Shown one piece after another: positions 52,226 to 59,711 of a stretch of 64,000 bases of DNA. Made by a program: the position numbers and the translations under genes. Position 1 is the stretch's first letter. Each line of letters begins with the position of its first letter. The DNA comes from Atopobiaceae bacterium (GTDB lineage: Bacteria; Actinomycetota; Coriobacteriia; Coriobacteriales; Atopobiaceae), in NCBI GenBank assembly GCA_017510785.1, contig JAFWMH010000077.1, forward strand, positions 62,001 to 126,000, read 5' to 3'. The notes beneath the pieces are model-generated. The model searched no databases, was not told where the DNA came from, and worked only from the letters and a program-made list of their open reading frames with translations.

Positions 52226-53062
52226 ATGCGCCTCAAGTCGCAGATGTCGCTTTCCGAACTCAAGCAAGACGAAAACTACAGCGCGTTTGTTGACAAGTTC
52301 AAAACACACGCCACCACAGACGATTGCGTTACCCCACCGGAAATCTATGACCTCGTGGCAGACTACGTGACAAGGCGCTACGGCATCGACAAGAGCCACT
52401 TCATGCGACCGTTCTGGCCGAAGCGCGACTACAGGACGGAGGACTACCCCGAAGGATGCTGCGTTGTTGACAACCCGCCGTTCTCAATCCTATCCAAGAT
52501 TATCAAGGACTATCTCGACGCGGGAATCGAGTTCTTCCTGTTCGCCCCGACCATGACCCTGATGAGCGGCAGGGCGACGCGCATGCGATGCAACCACATC
52601 GTGTGCCACGCAAGCATAACCTACGCCAACGGAGCAAAGGTGCCGACGAGCTTCGTCACGAGCCTAGACAAGGACGGGACGATTCTCGAGAGCGACCCCG
52701 CGCTCAGCAAGGCGCTTGAGGGCAGGGACAAGGAGCTGCAGAGTGCCAACAAGGCAAGAATGCCGAAATACGTGTATCCCGACAACGTCATTCATGCGGC
52801 GAAGGTGCAATGGTTCGCCGCGCACGACACGCCCTACAAGCTCAACGCCCGAGACTGCGTACCGATATCAAAGCTAGACGCGATGGGCGGCAAGACGATA
52901 TTCGGCGGCGGGCTGCTGCTCGGGACACGCGCTGCGGCTGAACGCGCTGCGGCTGAACGCGCTGCGGCTGAACGCGCTGCGGCTATCAAATGGAAGCTGT
53001 CTGAGCGGGAACTTGCCATGGTTGCCGCGATTGACGAAACAATCGAACGGGAGGAACGATGA
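52226..53062 (+). CDS. adenine-methyltransferase-like phage protein with Arg-Ala repeats
   Basis: 278 residues. CCVVDNPPFSILSKIIKDYLDAG carries the DNPPF motif of N6-adenine/N4-cytosine methyltransferases of the EcoRI-like type; FFLFAPTMTLMSG follows. A classical SAM motif I is not evident, so activity is uncertain. Near the C-terminus RAAAE is repeated (15-bp DNA unit), followed by a helical end. The stop overlaps the following ATG. Confidence 0.68.
   Translation: MRLKSQMSLSELKQDENYSAFVDKFKTHATTDDCVTPPEIYDLVADYVTRRYGIDKSHFMRPFWPKRDYRTEDYPEGCCVVDNPPFSILSKIIKDYLDAGIEFFLFAPTMTLMSGRATRMRCNHIVCHASITYANGAKVPTSFVTSLDKDGTILESDPALSKALEGRDKELQSANKARMPKYVYPDNVIHAAKVQWFAAHDTPYKLNARDCVPISKLDAMGGKTIFGGGLLLGTRAAAERAAAERAAAERAAAIKWKLSERELAMVAAIDETIEREER
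52928..52984 (+). repeat. 15-bp in-frame tandem repeat
   Basis: CGCGCTGCGGCTGAA is repeated three times exactly (52928-52972) and then partially to 52984, coding RAAAE units. Copy changes would lengthen or shorten a helix without shifting frame. Confidence 0.9.
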
Positions 53063-53367
53063 TGGCAAGCGAGGAGCGCCACGACGCGGCGCTGTACCTG
53101 TTCTGCGCGCTGATGATTGCGGCGATGCTGTGGGCGTTCACGGGCTGCTCGGCGCCTGCGGCATATGCCAACGACCGGGTTCCCGAGGCGCCCGGACAGC
53201 CATTGGACGCGACGCGCCACCCGGCGCCGGCGTTCGCGGACGGCAGCTGGTCGTACCGCGTGGTCAACCGCACGACTGGCGCCGTCTGCTGGCTCGTGTG
53301 GATGGAGAAGGCCGAGGGCCAGGGCCAGTGGGTGGCCATCCCCGACGCGCGGCAGGAGATGGAGTGA
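53059..53367 (+). CDS. small phage lipoprotein or membrane-anchored protein
   Basis: 102 residues. The N-terminal hydrophobic segment LYLFCALMIAAMLWAFTGCSAP ends in a lipobox-like FTGC, so a lipid-anchored exported protein is likely. The rest (WSYRVVNRTTGAVCWLVWM) is short and polar. Phage lipoproteins often block superinfection; that is inference. ATG 53059 overlaps the previous stop; ATG 53062 is equally possible. Confidence 0.62.
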   Translation: MMASEERHDAALYLFCALMIAAMLWAFTGCSAPAAYANDRVPEAPGQPLDATRHPAPAFADGSWSYRVVNRTTGAVCWLVWMEKAEGQGQWVAIPDARQEME

Positions 53368-53801
53368 GCCGCCCAAGGCGGGTGAGCGGCCCAAGGCCGT
53401 ACTTCAAGTCGCGCGACAGGTGCGAGAGGAACGCGACCCTCGCCGTCTCCGCGCTCACGCTCAACGAGCGCGAGGGGCTCGCGTGCCTGCTGTCAGAGAC
53501 GCACCCGCGCTACCCGCGCGGCCCGCGCAGCCGCACGACGTGCACGATGGAGGGCAAGGCGTGGGTGCGTTTCTTCCGCACCGACCGCGACGACCTGCGC
53601 GAGATATGGCGCGAACTGTGCGCGCGCGAGTGCGGGGACGTGCCGCGCAGATACGGGCGCGGGCGCGTCTACGACTACGACGAGGTCATGCGCCTGCACG
53701 GGCAGGGCGTGAGCGGAGCCGAGATAGCGCGTCGCATCGGCGCATCGAGCAGGTTCGTGGTGAACAACATCATCCGCAAATGCAAGGAGGAGGAAGAATG
53801 A
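53364..53801 (+). CDS. phage protein with C-terminal helix-turn-helix
   Basis: 145 residues from GTG 53364 (GTGA overlap). The last third YDEVMRLHGQGVSGAEIARRIGASSRFVVNNIIRKC is a resolvase-type helix-turn-helix; the first part has many Arg and Cys. A DNA-binding role is likely. Confidence 0.65.
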   Translation: MSRPRRVSGPRPYFKSRDRCERNATLAVSALTLNEREGLACLLSETHPRYPRGPRSRTTCTMEGKAWVRFFRTDRDDLREIWRELCARECGDVPRRYGRGRVYDYDEVMRLHGQGVSGAEIARRIGASSRFVVNNIIRKCKEEEE

Positions 53802-54022
53802 GCGAATGCAGGGACTGCACGTGCAAGGCGTGCAGGGAGTTCGAGAGGTGCGAGCGCGAGGCCATGGACATGATGGACCGCATGGAGACGCTTGAGCGCA
53901 CGATGCGGGCCGTCGCCGCGACGCTCGACATGCTGGCCGACACCACGTACGACCACGTTCACGGTGACGAGGTGCACTGGATGCTGTCGCGTGTGCTACA
54001 GCACCCGGAGGTGATGGCATGA
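53798..54022 (+). CDS. small Cys-rich coiled-coil phage protein
   Basis: 74 residues: MSECRDCTCKACREFERCERE has six Cys in a short N-terminal group, then a coiled coil (MDMMDRMETLERTMRAVAATLDML). May bind a metal ion. ATGA overlaps on both sides. Confidence 0.58.
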   Translation: MSECRDCTCKACREFERCEREAMDMMDRMETLERTMRAVAATLDMLADTTYDHVHGDEVHWMLSRVLQHPEVMA

Positions 54023-54282
54023 GCCACGAGAGCACAAGGCGAATCCGCGCGGCGCTCGACGCCGAGGGAATCAAGTACGACAGGGGCTACCGAATCGGCG
54101 CTGGCGAGCCGGTACATCGCGTGAACCTCGATGACGTGACGGTGCTCCTGCCGCCAGACGGCGACGTGCTGCACTCGATTTCCGTCTTCGAGGACGAGGA
54201 GGGCAAGCTGTGGATTGACGACGAGCTGCCCGTCACCGCCGTCGTGGCGCTCGCGCGGGCGCTGGCGAGGGGTGAGGCGTGA
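54019..54282 (+). CDS. small phage protein, RGI-type paralogue 1
   Basis: 87 residues. The start STRRIRAALDAEGIKYDRGYRI resembles those of the genes at 55674 and 56498 (IRDGLTERGIAF, LRRMLDERGIEW). A small alpha/beta unit shared by three proteins of this phage; function unknown. Confidence 0.58.
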   Translation: MSHESTRRIRAALDAEGIKYDRGYRIGAGEPVHRVNLDDVTVLLPPDGDVLHSISVFEDEEGKLWIDDELPVTAVVALARALARGEA

Positions 54283-54611
54283 TGGCCTCTAGGTGGAGCG
54301 ACGAGGAGAACGCGGCGATACTCGCCAACCCCGAGCACGGGGCCGAGTGGCGCGGGTGGACGCGGCTCCTGCCGGGGCGCTCGAAGTCCGCGATAAAGCA
54401 GCGCCGCGTCGCGCTCGGCGTCGCGGCCAAGCAAGGGCGCAGGAAGCGGGCGCAGGAGCCGAGCGAGCCGTGGACGGACGAGCAGCGCGTCGCGCTCGTG
54501 AGGTTGGCGACCGAGATGGTTGACGCGTGCGGCCACGACCTGCGGGAGTGCTTGCAGGAGCTGGCGCGCGTGATCGGCGAACATCGGAGGGACGCGCGAT
54601 GCCGAGCGTGA
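54282..54611 (+). CDS. SANT/Myb-like phage protein
   Basis: 109 residues from ATG 54282 (GTG 54279 also possible). RWSDEENAAILANPEHGAEWRGWTRLLPGRSKSAIKQRRVALG is a SANT/Myb-like DNA-binding unit. The C-terminal PWTDEQRVALVRLATEMVDACGHDLRECLQELARVI has a paralogue encoded alone at 58966. Likely DNA-binding. Confidence 0.65.
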   Translation: MASRWSDEENAAILANPEHGAEWRGWTRLLPGRSKSAIKQRRVALGVAAKQGRRKRAQEPSEPWTDEQRVALVRLATEMVDACGHDLRECLQELARVIGEHRRDARCRA

Positions 54612-55327
54612 GGCCGTTTCAGCAGAGCGGCTGCGTCCGGTGCGAGATGCCGTGGGACGGCCATCGCAGCGCGTACCGGAGGGACGAGGAGCAGCGCGAG
54701 CGCGAGCACCAGGACGCGCTGCACTACCGCGGATGGGTGCTCGTGGACGTGCACCGCTGGCGATGGGCCGTGAGCGACGGCACCGGCGCCAGGGTGCGCG
54801 TCTGCCGCGCCACGGATTCGCGCGCCGACGCGCTCAGGGCGTTCCGCGCGAAGGTGGATGCAATCGAGGACGAAAGCATAGGAGGAAGAATGGGAACGAC
54901 ACTCAAAGTAAAACGCGTAAACCACGACGCGCCGACGCCGCGCTACCAGCACGACGGCGACGCGGGACTCGACCTAAGCTCGATGGAGACGGTCTGGGTG
55001 TATCCCGGCAGGACCGAGATGGTGAGGACCGGGATAGCGATAGAGCTTGAGCGAGGCTATGTGGGGCTCGTGTTCCCGCGAAGCGGACTCGGCTCCAAGG
55101 GACTCACGCTCTCCAACTGCGTGTGCGTGATTGACTCGGGCTATCGCGGCGAGATTCGCATACCGCTTCACAACAACAACCGCGACGGCGCCCCGATGCT
55201 CGTCAGCAAGGGCGACCGAGTCTGCCAGCTCGTGGTGGTCAAGTTGCCGAGCGTGGCGATTGAGGAGGTCGCCGAGCTGGCCGACAGCGAGCGCGGCACA
55301 AGCGGCTTCGGGAGCACGGGGGTCTAG
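54599..55327 (+). CDS. dut: dUTPase with a fused N-terminal extension
   Basis: Hydrolyses dUTP to dUMP, keeping uracil out of phage DNA. The dUTPase part (from residue 98) has all five trimeric motifs: DAGLDLSS, PRSGLGSKG, VIDSGYRGEI, GDRVCQLVV, and RGTSGFGSTG. Upstream in the same open frame lie 97 residues with a CVRCEMPWDGH zinc-ribbon-like start and a WRWAVSDGTGARVRV strand pair. A strong AGGAGGA stands seven bases before the internal ATG 54890, so a separate 145-residue dUTPase (54890-55327) is probably the main product, and the longer fusion may also be made. Confidence 0.85.
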   Translation: MPSVRPFQQSGCVRCEMPWDGHRSAYRRDEEQREREHQDALHYRGWVLVDVHRWRWAVSDGTGARVRVCRATDSRADALRAFRAKVDAIEDESIGGRMGTTLKVKRVNHDAPTPRYQHDGDAGLDLSSMETVWVYPGRTEMVRTGIAIELERGYVGLVFPRSGLGSKGLTLSNCVCVIDSGYRGEIRIPLHNNNRDGAPMLVSKGDRVCQLVVVKLPSVAIEEVAELADSERGTSGFGSTGV

Positions 55328-55328
55328 C

Positions 55329-55520
55329 GTGGCGTACAAGTCACGAACGACCAGCAACGACGGAACGACCGGGCGCATCACGTGCACCGAGTGCGGTGCG
55401 CCCGTCCGCCAGCGTGACAACTTTTGCTGGCAGTGTGGGAGCAAGTTCGAGGGATTCAAAGCAAAGGAGACAGAAGATGGACTACCCAATCAGGAAGAAG
55501 CTCACGGTGATGCCACTTGA
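55329..55520 (+). CDS. small zinc-ribbon phage protein
   Basis: 63 residues from GTG 55329, one base after the dut stop. ITCTECGAPVRQRDNFCWQCGSKF is a four-Cys zinc ribbon. Overlaps the next gene by 44 bases in another frame, so one of the two may be shorter. Confidence 0.58.
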   Translation: MAYKSRTTSNDGTTGRITCTECGAPVRQRDNFCWQCGSKFEGFKAKETEDGLPNQEEAHGDAT

Positions 55521-55647
55521 CCACTGGGACAGGGAGCGTGGCTATAGCCAGTGCACCGGATACGAGGTCCGCTTGACCGAGGACCGCGCCGATTGGTGGT
55601 ACGAGTACGTGGATGCCAGGACGGGCGAGACGTTCCTCGCGCGGTAG
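55477..55647 (+). CDS. small phage protein
   Basis: 56 residues (MDYPIRKKLTVMPLDHWDRER...). AAAGGAG lies seven bases upstream of ATG 55477. Aromatic-rich middle (ADWWYEYVDARTGE). No known domain. Confidence 0.5.
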   Translation: MDYPIRKKLTVMPLDHWDRERGYSQCTGYEVRLTEDRADWWYEYVDARTGETFLAR

Positions 55648-55673
55648 CTGTGACTGATTTTGGAGGTACGGAG

Positions 55674-55886
55674 ATGAGCACCATGGAGAAGATTCGCGAT
55701 GGTCTTACGGAGCGCGGGATTGCGTTCAGATGGCCGCAATCGGGGCCGAACGAATACACTTGGCTCAGATGTTCGGGGCGCGAGACATCGTTCATACAAC
55801 GCAGCAACGGGACAATCGACCTCATATGCTACGGCATAGATGCGGAGCAGGCGTTGGCGTTCGTTGACGCGATGGAGTCGAAATGA
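55674..55886 (+). CDS. small phage protein, RGI-type paralogue 2
   Basis: 70 residues; MSTMEKIRDGLTERGIAFRW and the end GIDAEQALAFVDAM parallel MLDERGIEW...LTPEQAIAATV of the 56498 gene. GGAGGTACGG precedes ATG 55674. Its stop overlaps the next gene. Confidence 0.58.
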   Translation: MSTMEKIRDGLTERGIAFRWPQSGPNEYTWLRCSGRETSFIQRSNGTIDLICYGIDAEQALAFVDAMESK

Positions 55887-56125
55887 CTGAATCATATTTC
55901 ACCACAGACTTCAAGCCAGAGGAGTCCTTCGCGGCGCTTGTCAAACTGGCGGAAAAGCCACGGACGTGCGCCGTGGACGGCGAGGGGTATCACGACTACG
56001 ACGGAGACACATACAGGTGGTACTCGCTTACGTGCGGTCACAGGCTATGCATACCAGACTACATGGGAGACGCTCGGGTAATCGGCATGTACTGCCCCTA
56101 TTGCGCAAGGAGGATTGCAGGATGA
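55883..56125 (+). CDS. small Cys-containing phage protein
   Basis: 80 residues. Cys pairs in LTCGHRLCIPD and MYCPYCARRI could form a zinc site. The first part is acidic and helical. ATGA overlaps both neighbours. Confidence 0.58.
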   Translation: MTESYFTTDFKPEESFAALVKLAEKPRTCAVDGEGYHDYDGDTYRWYSLTCGHRLCIPDYMGDARVIGMYCPYCARRIAG

Positions 56126-56517
56126 GCGGCGGACACTTTGAATGCTACGGAATGAGTGAGCTTGACGGCCAGTGGTGCGACGAGGAGCTGAACGAACTCT
56201 ACTTTGACCTGTTTGGCGGCGGGTACAGCTATCACTCGCGGCCATTCGGCAAGGTCTACTACGACCGCGAGCCGCGCAAGTGCGAGTTCGGGCCGCGCGA
56301 CGGCGGGCTGTTCGAAAGTCTGGACTTCTGGCTTTCCGGGGACACAACCGAAGAGGAGTACCACGAGGAGGTCATGCGATTCAAAACCAAGTGGTTCCGC
56401 AAGACGCCGCGAAACCGCGTCAAGTTCTACCAAGAGCGATTCCGCGAGTACGCGGAGGAAATCATGCAGCAGTTCGAGGACGAGCTGGGAGGATACGATG
56501 AACAACGCGACCGATAA
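56122..56517 (+). CDS. phage protein of unknown function
   Basis: 131 residues, acidic and rich in Tyr and Phe (LYFDLFGGGYSYHSRPFGKVYYDREP), ending in a Glu-rich helix. Starts at ATG 56122 (ATGA overlap). No recognised domain. Confidence 0.58.
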   Translation: MSGGHFECYGMSELDGQWCDEELNELYFDLFGGGYSYHSRPFGKVYYDREPRKCEFGPRDGGLFESLDFWLSGDTTEEEYHEEVMRFKTKWFRKTPRNRVKFYQERFREYAEEIMQQFEDELGGYDEQRDR

Positions 56518-56854
56518 GTTGCGCCGCATGCTCGACGAGCGCGGTATCGAGTGGACGAGCCACGACGCGAAGTATCACACGTGGTACGACGCAAACGGAG
56601 GGGCGCGAGTGACGGCCTACGAGACCGATGCCGGACACATCCACATCAGGATGTGCGGACTCACCCCCGAGCAGGCCATCGCCGCAACGGTGGGCGCGGG
56701 GACGTGCCACATGGAGGTGCATGACAACCTCGCTGAGACCGAGGGAATGGGCGAGGCGTGGCTTGAGTGTGACGAATGCCATTGGCAGATGCAACTTGAG
56801 CCGAGCACTCCACGTTTCAAGTTCTGCCCGAACTGTGGAAGGCGAAAAAGGTAA
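56498..56854 (+). CDS. RGI-type paralogue 3 with C-terminal zinc ribbon
   Basis: 118 residues. Residues 1-75 repeat the unit seen at 54019 and 55674 (LRRMLDERGIEWTSHDAKYHTWY, LTPEQAIAATVG). The C-terminus WLECDECHWQMQL...FKFCPNCGRRKR is a zinc ribbon. A GGGAGG lies before ATG 56498, which overlaps the previous gene by 20 bases. Confidence 0.62.
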   Translation: MNNATDKLRRMLDERGIEWTSHDAKYHTWYDANGGARVTAYETDAGHIHIRMCGLTPEQAIAATVGAGTCHMEVHDNLAETEGMGEAWLECDECHWQMQLEPSTPRFKFCPNCGRRKR

Positions 56855-56867
56855 GAGTGGTGGACGA

Positions 56868-57176
56868 ATGATTGAGCTGAAGATACACCCGTTCCGCATG
56901 GGGGCGCCGAAGGAGGCCGCGCTGAAGCCGTTGGAGGAGGCAGCCGAGGTTTACGCTGCTTGGCAAGCAGTGGATGGATGCGGAGGTCCGAGCGACTGCC
57001 GTGATTGCGAGATACGTGACTGCTGCGATAAGCCGCTATGCCTCGCCGACGAGCTGGCAGACGTCATACAGGCCGCGTGCAACCTCGCCGACCGCTACGG
57101 CATCGACCTACAGGCCGCGATGGAGCGATGCGAGGAGCGCAACCGCGCACGGGGAAGGTATGGTGACGGCAAATGA
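56868..57176 (+). CDS. MazG-like nucleotide pyrophosphohydrolase
   Basis: 102 residues. LEEAAEVYAAWQ and ADELADVIQAACNLADRYGID form the EExxE and ExxD helices of the all-alpha NTP pyrophosphohydrolase fold. Between them is an inserted Cys-rich loop (CGGPSDCRDCEIRDCCDKPLC). In phages MazG proteins trim nucleotides, for example ppGpp or modified dNTPs. Overlaps the next gene by four bases. Confidence 0.75.
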   Translation: MIELKIHPFRMGAPKEAALKPLEEAAEVYAAWQAVDGCGGPSDCRDCEIRDCCDKPLCLADELADVIQAACNLADRYGIDLQAAMERCEERNRARGRYGDGK

Positions 57177-57406
57177 GCGAGCTGGCATTCACCGACTACG
57201 CAGTACGCGTGTGGTGCGATGGTGACGTGAACATTTCGAGCTGGTCAAGGCTCAGCTACGCCCAACTCAATGGCATGTCTAGCTTGCAATGCAACGCCAA
57301 AGAGGGCACCGATGGATGCAATGCGGTCAAGAGCGCTTGCATGGACGTCGCCAACGCGATGCGTGCGCTCAACGACGTGCTTATGGCATTGGAGGATGAG
57401 CGATGA
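57173..57406 (+). CDS. small phage protein
   Basis: 77 residues; beta-like start (FTDYAVRVWCDGDVNI) and helical end (AMRALNDVLMALEDE). No known domain. ATGA overlaps on both sides. Confidence 0.55.
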   Translation: MSELAFTDYAVRVWCDGDVNISSWSRLSYAQLNGMSSLQCNAKEGTDGCNAVKSACMDVANAMRALNDVLMALEDER

Positions 57407-57678
57407 AGACGACAATCGAGAGGTACACGTGCGACAAGTGCGGCAAGGAGATAGACCAGCACGACATCAACGCGGTGATTAGCAGTCGCAGCACGTACGA
57501 AACGATACCCGTCTTCATGCACGACCCCGCATACGACGAGGGATACCGAGACTTCCTCGGGCGTGAGTCCATAGACCTCTGCGCCGAATGCGCGAGAAAG
57601 TCCTTCAGGCTGCACGGCGAACGGCATAGGGACGAGGACGGCAACTGGCACATCAAGTACTCGTGGATGGACGAATGA
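57403..57678 (+). CDS. small zinc-binding phage protein
   Basis: 91 residues. YTCDKCGKEIDQHD at the start and DLCAECARKSFRLHG near the end supply two CxxC pairs, as in treble-clef proteins. Function unknown. Confidence 0.6.
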   Translation: MKTTIERYTCDKCGKEIDQHDINAVISSRSTYETIPVFMHDPAYDEGYRDFLGRESIDLCAECARKSFRLHGERHRDEDGNWHIKYSWMDE

Positions 57679-58115
57679 TGAAAAGCATGAAAGAGCTGCA
57701 CGAGGAGATACGCATCCTCAAGCAGGACCACATCGATACGGACGAACTCGTGAGGATAGCCGACGCCATCGAGCGCGAGGTCGAGGAATGCTACATCGAG
57801 CTGCCCAGGGACGCGGACGACGATGTTTGGCACGTTGACGACCTTGTTGTGGGAGAGGTAAACCCGAACAACCCGAAAAGAGTCGAAAGGATGCTCTGGT
57901 ATGGGCCAGATTCTGGATGGCAGCTCGAAACAGACAGCATCCTATACCCATGCCCTGAGCGTTCACGTCACTATAAACCGCCGACCGTAGAGGACGTGTT
58001 GCGCGAGTTCGCAAACCTCGTGCGCAACGAGGAGCTGGAGCAGTCTCGGATAAGCGACGAGACAATCGCCGAGTACGCCGCTAGGTTGCGACTGCGGGAG
58101 GAAGACGATGAGTGA
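57675..58115 (+). CDS. phage protein, paralogue of 59124
   Basis: 146 residues. The C-terminal VEDVLREFANLVRNEELEQSR...ETIAEYAARLRLREED matches VEAMLREMCDRLKNREGE...GEIVGEYATRLKLKETE of the 59124 protein. A central PNNPKRVERMLWYG segment differs. ATG 57675 overlaps the previous stop; ATG 57678 follows. Confidence 0.6.
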   Translation: MMKSMKELHEEIRILKQDHIDTDELVRIADAIEREVEECYIELPRDADDDVWHVDDLVVGEVNPNNPKRVERMLWYGPDSGWQLETDSILYPCPERSRHYKPPTVEDVLREFANLVRNEELEQSRISDETIAEYAARLRLREEDDE

Positions 58116-58317
58116 CCTGCTCAGGTGCCCGTTGTGCGGAAGCGTGGCAGAGTACGTTATGAACAGGCCGAAGGGGCATCAGGCCAGATGGGCGGTGGCA
58201 TGTTCGAACACCAGCAACGTCGCACGGGACAACGGCGACGTGATGTGTGGATGCAGGACGCCGTTCGTCAGGACCAAGGAGCATGCGAGGCAAATTTGGA
58301 ACAGGAGGGCTAAATGA
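58108..58317 (+). CDS. Lar-like restriction-alleviation zinc protein
   Basis: 69 residues. LLRCPLCGSVAEYV...WAVACSN...MCGCRTPFVRTKEHARQIWNRRA follows the pattern of the Lar family, short zinc proteins which in some prophages weaken type I restriction. Activity here is inferred. Overlaps the previous gene by eight bases. Confidence 0.7.
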   Translation: MSDLLRCPLCGSVAEYVMNRPKGHQARWAVACSNTSNVARDNGDVMCGCRTPFVRTKEHARQIWNRRAK

Positions 58318-58511
58318 GTGACGAGCACGAGTACGCAGTACTCTACGAGGCAGAGGATGACGGGTGGGACGAGAACGAGCTGCACGTCGTAGGCAAGGAC
58401 GTGACCCTAGAGAGCTACGTGGAGCTGGCAAGGCACCTCGTGGAGGAGGGCCACAGGAACGTCCGAGTGGTCGAGTACGTGACCGTCGCGAGGGAGGTGT
58501 ACCGACCATGA
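58314..58511 (+). CDS. small acidic phage protein
   Basis: 65 residues, strongly acidic (MSDEHEYAVLYEAEDDGWDENE). No domain recognised. ATGA overlaps at both ends. Such acidic proteins can mimic DNA, but there is no specific evidence. Confidence 0.52.
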   Translation: MSDEHEYAVLYEAEDDGWDENELHVVGKDVTLESYVELARHLVEEGHRNVRVVEYVTVAREVYRP

Positions 58512-58702
58512 ACAGCTCCGAGTACCACGAATGCATGGGCGAGGTCTGCTTCACGCGAGCGCTCCTATGGATGTTTTTTGCGGCAGCAGTGTTCGAGACG
58601 GTCGCCAACCCTGCGGGACTCGTGATAGGAATCATCAACTTGCTGACGGCGATTGGCTACTTAGTGTGCTGGCGAATCGAGCTAAGGAGGGCGAATGAGT
58701 AG
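58508..58702 (+). CDS. small phage membrane protein
   Basis: 64 residues with two hydrophobic helices (LLWMFFAAAVFETVA and GLVIGIINLLTAIGYLVCW) and a short charged end. ATG 58508 overlaps the previous stop. Function unknown; holin or exclusion roles cannot be judged from sequence. Confidence 0.58.
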   Translation: MNSSEYHECMGEVCFTRALLWMFFAAAVFETVANPAGLVIGIINLLTAIGYLVCWRIELRRANE

Positions 58703-58763
58703 CAGTGAGTACCGCATTGCAATGTACGAGAACTACGTCACGAGGGCAAATTGGAGGTGGTGA
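58695..58763 (+). CDS. possible 22-residue peptide
   Basis: MSSSEYRIAMYENYVTRANW with RW following; its start parallels MNSSEY of the previous gene. AAGGAGGGCGA precedes ATG 58695. It may be a leader or a gene remnant; it could serve to couple translation of the next gene. Confidence 0.35.
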   Translation: MSSSEYRIAMYENYVTRANWRW

Positions 58764-58969
58764 CGCCGATACCGAACCGACTTTGCGTAGTGCCGCAAGA
58801 GCTGTACGACCACATGGACGATGCGCTCGAATCCGATGACCACGTGCGCTACAGGATGGTTCGAGTCGTGCGCATCGCATATTCGCAAGGCTACCAAGAC
58901 GGATATCGCGACGGCCACGCGGATGCCGAGAGCGGACATGACGAGAGGGTAAAGGCGAGCTTGGCATGA
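58760..58969 (+). CDS. small phage protein with YQDGYRDG repeat
   Basis: 69 residues from GTG 58760 (GTGA overlap, GGAGG three bases upstream; TTG 58751 is an alternative). The segment YSQGYQDGYRDGHADAESGHD is Gly/Asp/Tyr-rich. Function unknown. Confidence 0.5.
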   Translation: MTPIPNRLCVVPQELYDHMDDALESDDHVRYRMVRVVRIAYSQGYQDGYRDGHADAESGHDERVKASLA

Positions 58970-59127
58970 CCGAGTGGACGGACGAGCAACGTGCGCTCTT
59001 GGTCGAGTGCGCCACGCACGTGACCGTGGTCACGGGCCACGACATACACGACTGCGCGACGGAGCTGGCGCGGATTATCAAGGCATACAAGGCGAGCAAG
59101 GTTGACGAGAGAGGCAGGGAGAAGTGA
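58966..59127 (+). CDS. 53-residue paralogue of the SANT-like protein C-terminus
   Basis: MTEWTDEQRALLVECATHVT then GHDIHDCATELARIIKAYK matches WTDEQRVALVRLATEMVDACGHDLRECLQELARVI of the 54282 protein. Overlaps both neighbours (ATGA at the start, GTGA at the end), which supports coding. Confidence 0.6.
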   Translation: MTEWTDEQRALLVECATHVTVVTGHDIHDCATELARIIKAYKASKVDERGREK

Positions 59128-59696
59128 GAAGCATTGACGAGTTGAAAGACTATGTGCAGTCGCACTCCAACGATATGTTTTACGAAACGATTGATGGCGG
59201 TGGTCGCCGCGCGCGCGTCGTGACGTGCAGTGAAGGGTACATCATCGACCTCATCGAGAAGGTAGAGAGCGAAGTCAAGGAGTCCTGCAGCACCCCCAGC
59301 GATGCCACCCTATTCTCGCAGCGCGTCGAAGAGGCGGTCAGGAACGGCGAGGACGTGACGCTGTTCGGGGTCGATTACATGCCGTTCCCAGTGGACAATC
59401 AGGGCTACGTAATACGCCCCGGCGACAGCGTCTACGTCACGGGCATCACGGACCCTTACGAGGTGACGGGCGTCGGCAGGAAGTTTGGCGAGACACCCGC
59501 AGTGTGGCTCAGCAACGGAGCATGGGAGCGTGCCAGCTGCATCGAGAGCCACACCACCCCGCCGTCGCCGGTCGAGGCAATGCTTAGGGAGATGTGCGAC
59601 CGTCTGAAAAATCGGGAGGGAGAGGACCTGCACAAGTCGGCAGGCGAAATCGTCGGTGAGTACGCGACAAGGCTCAAGCTCAAGGAGACTGAGTAG
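59124..59696 (+). CDS. phage protein, paralogue of 57675
   Basis: 190 residues from GTG 59124. The N-terminus is helical, the middle PVDNQGYVIRPGDSVYVTGITDPYEVTGVG looks like a small beta-barrel, and the C-terminus matches that of the 57675 gene. Function unknown. Confidence 0.6.
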   Translation: MRSIDELKDYVQSHSNDMFYETIDGGGRRARVVTCSEGYIIDLIEKVESEVKESCSTPSDATLFSQRVEEAVRNGEDVTLFGVDYMPFPVDNQGYVIRPGDSVYVTGITDPYEVTGVGRKFGETPAVWLSNGAWERASCIESHTTPPSPVEAMLREMCDRLKNREGEDLHKSAGEIVGEYATRLKLKETE

Positions 59697-59711
59697 CTTG
59701 GAGGGGCCAAG

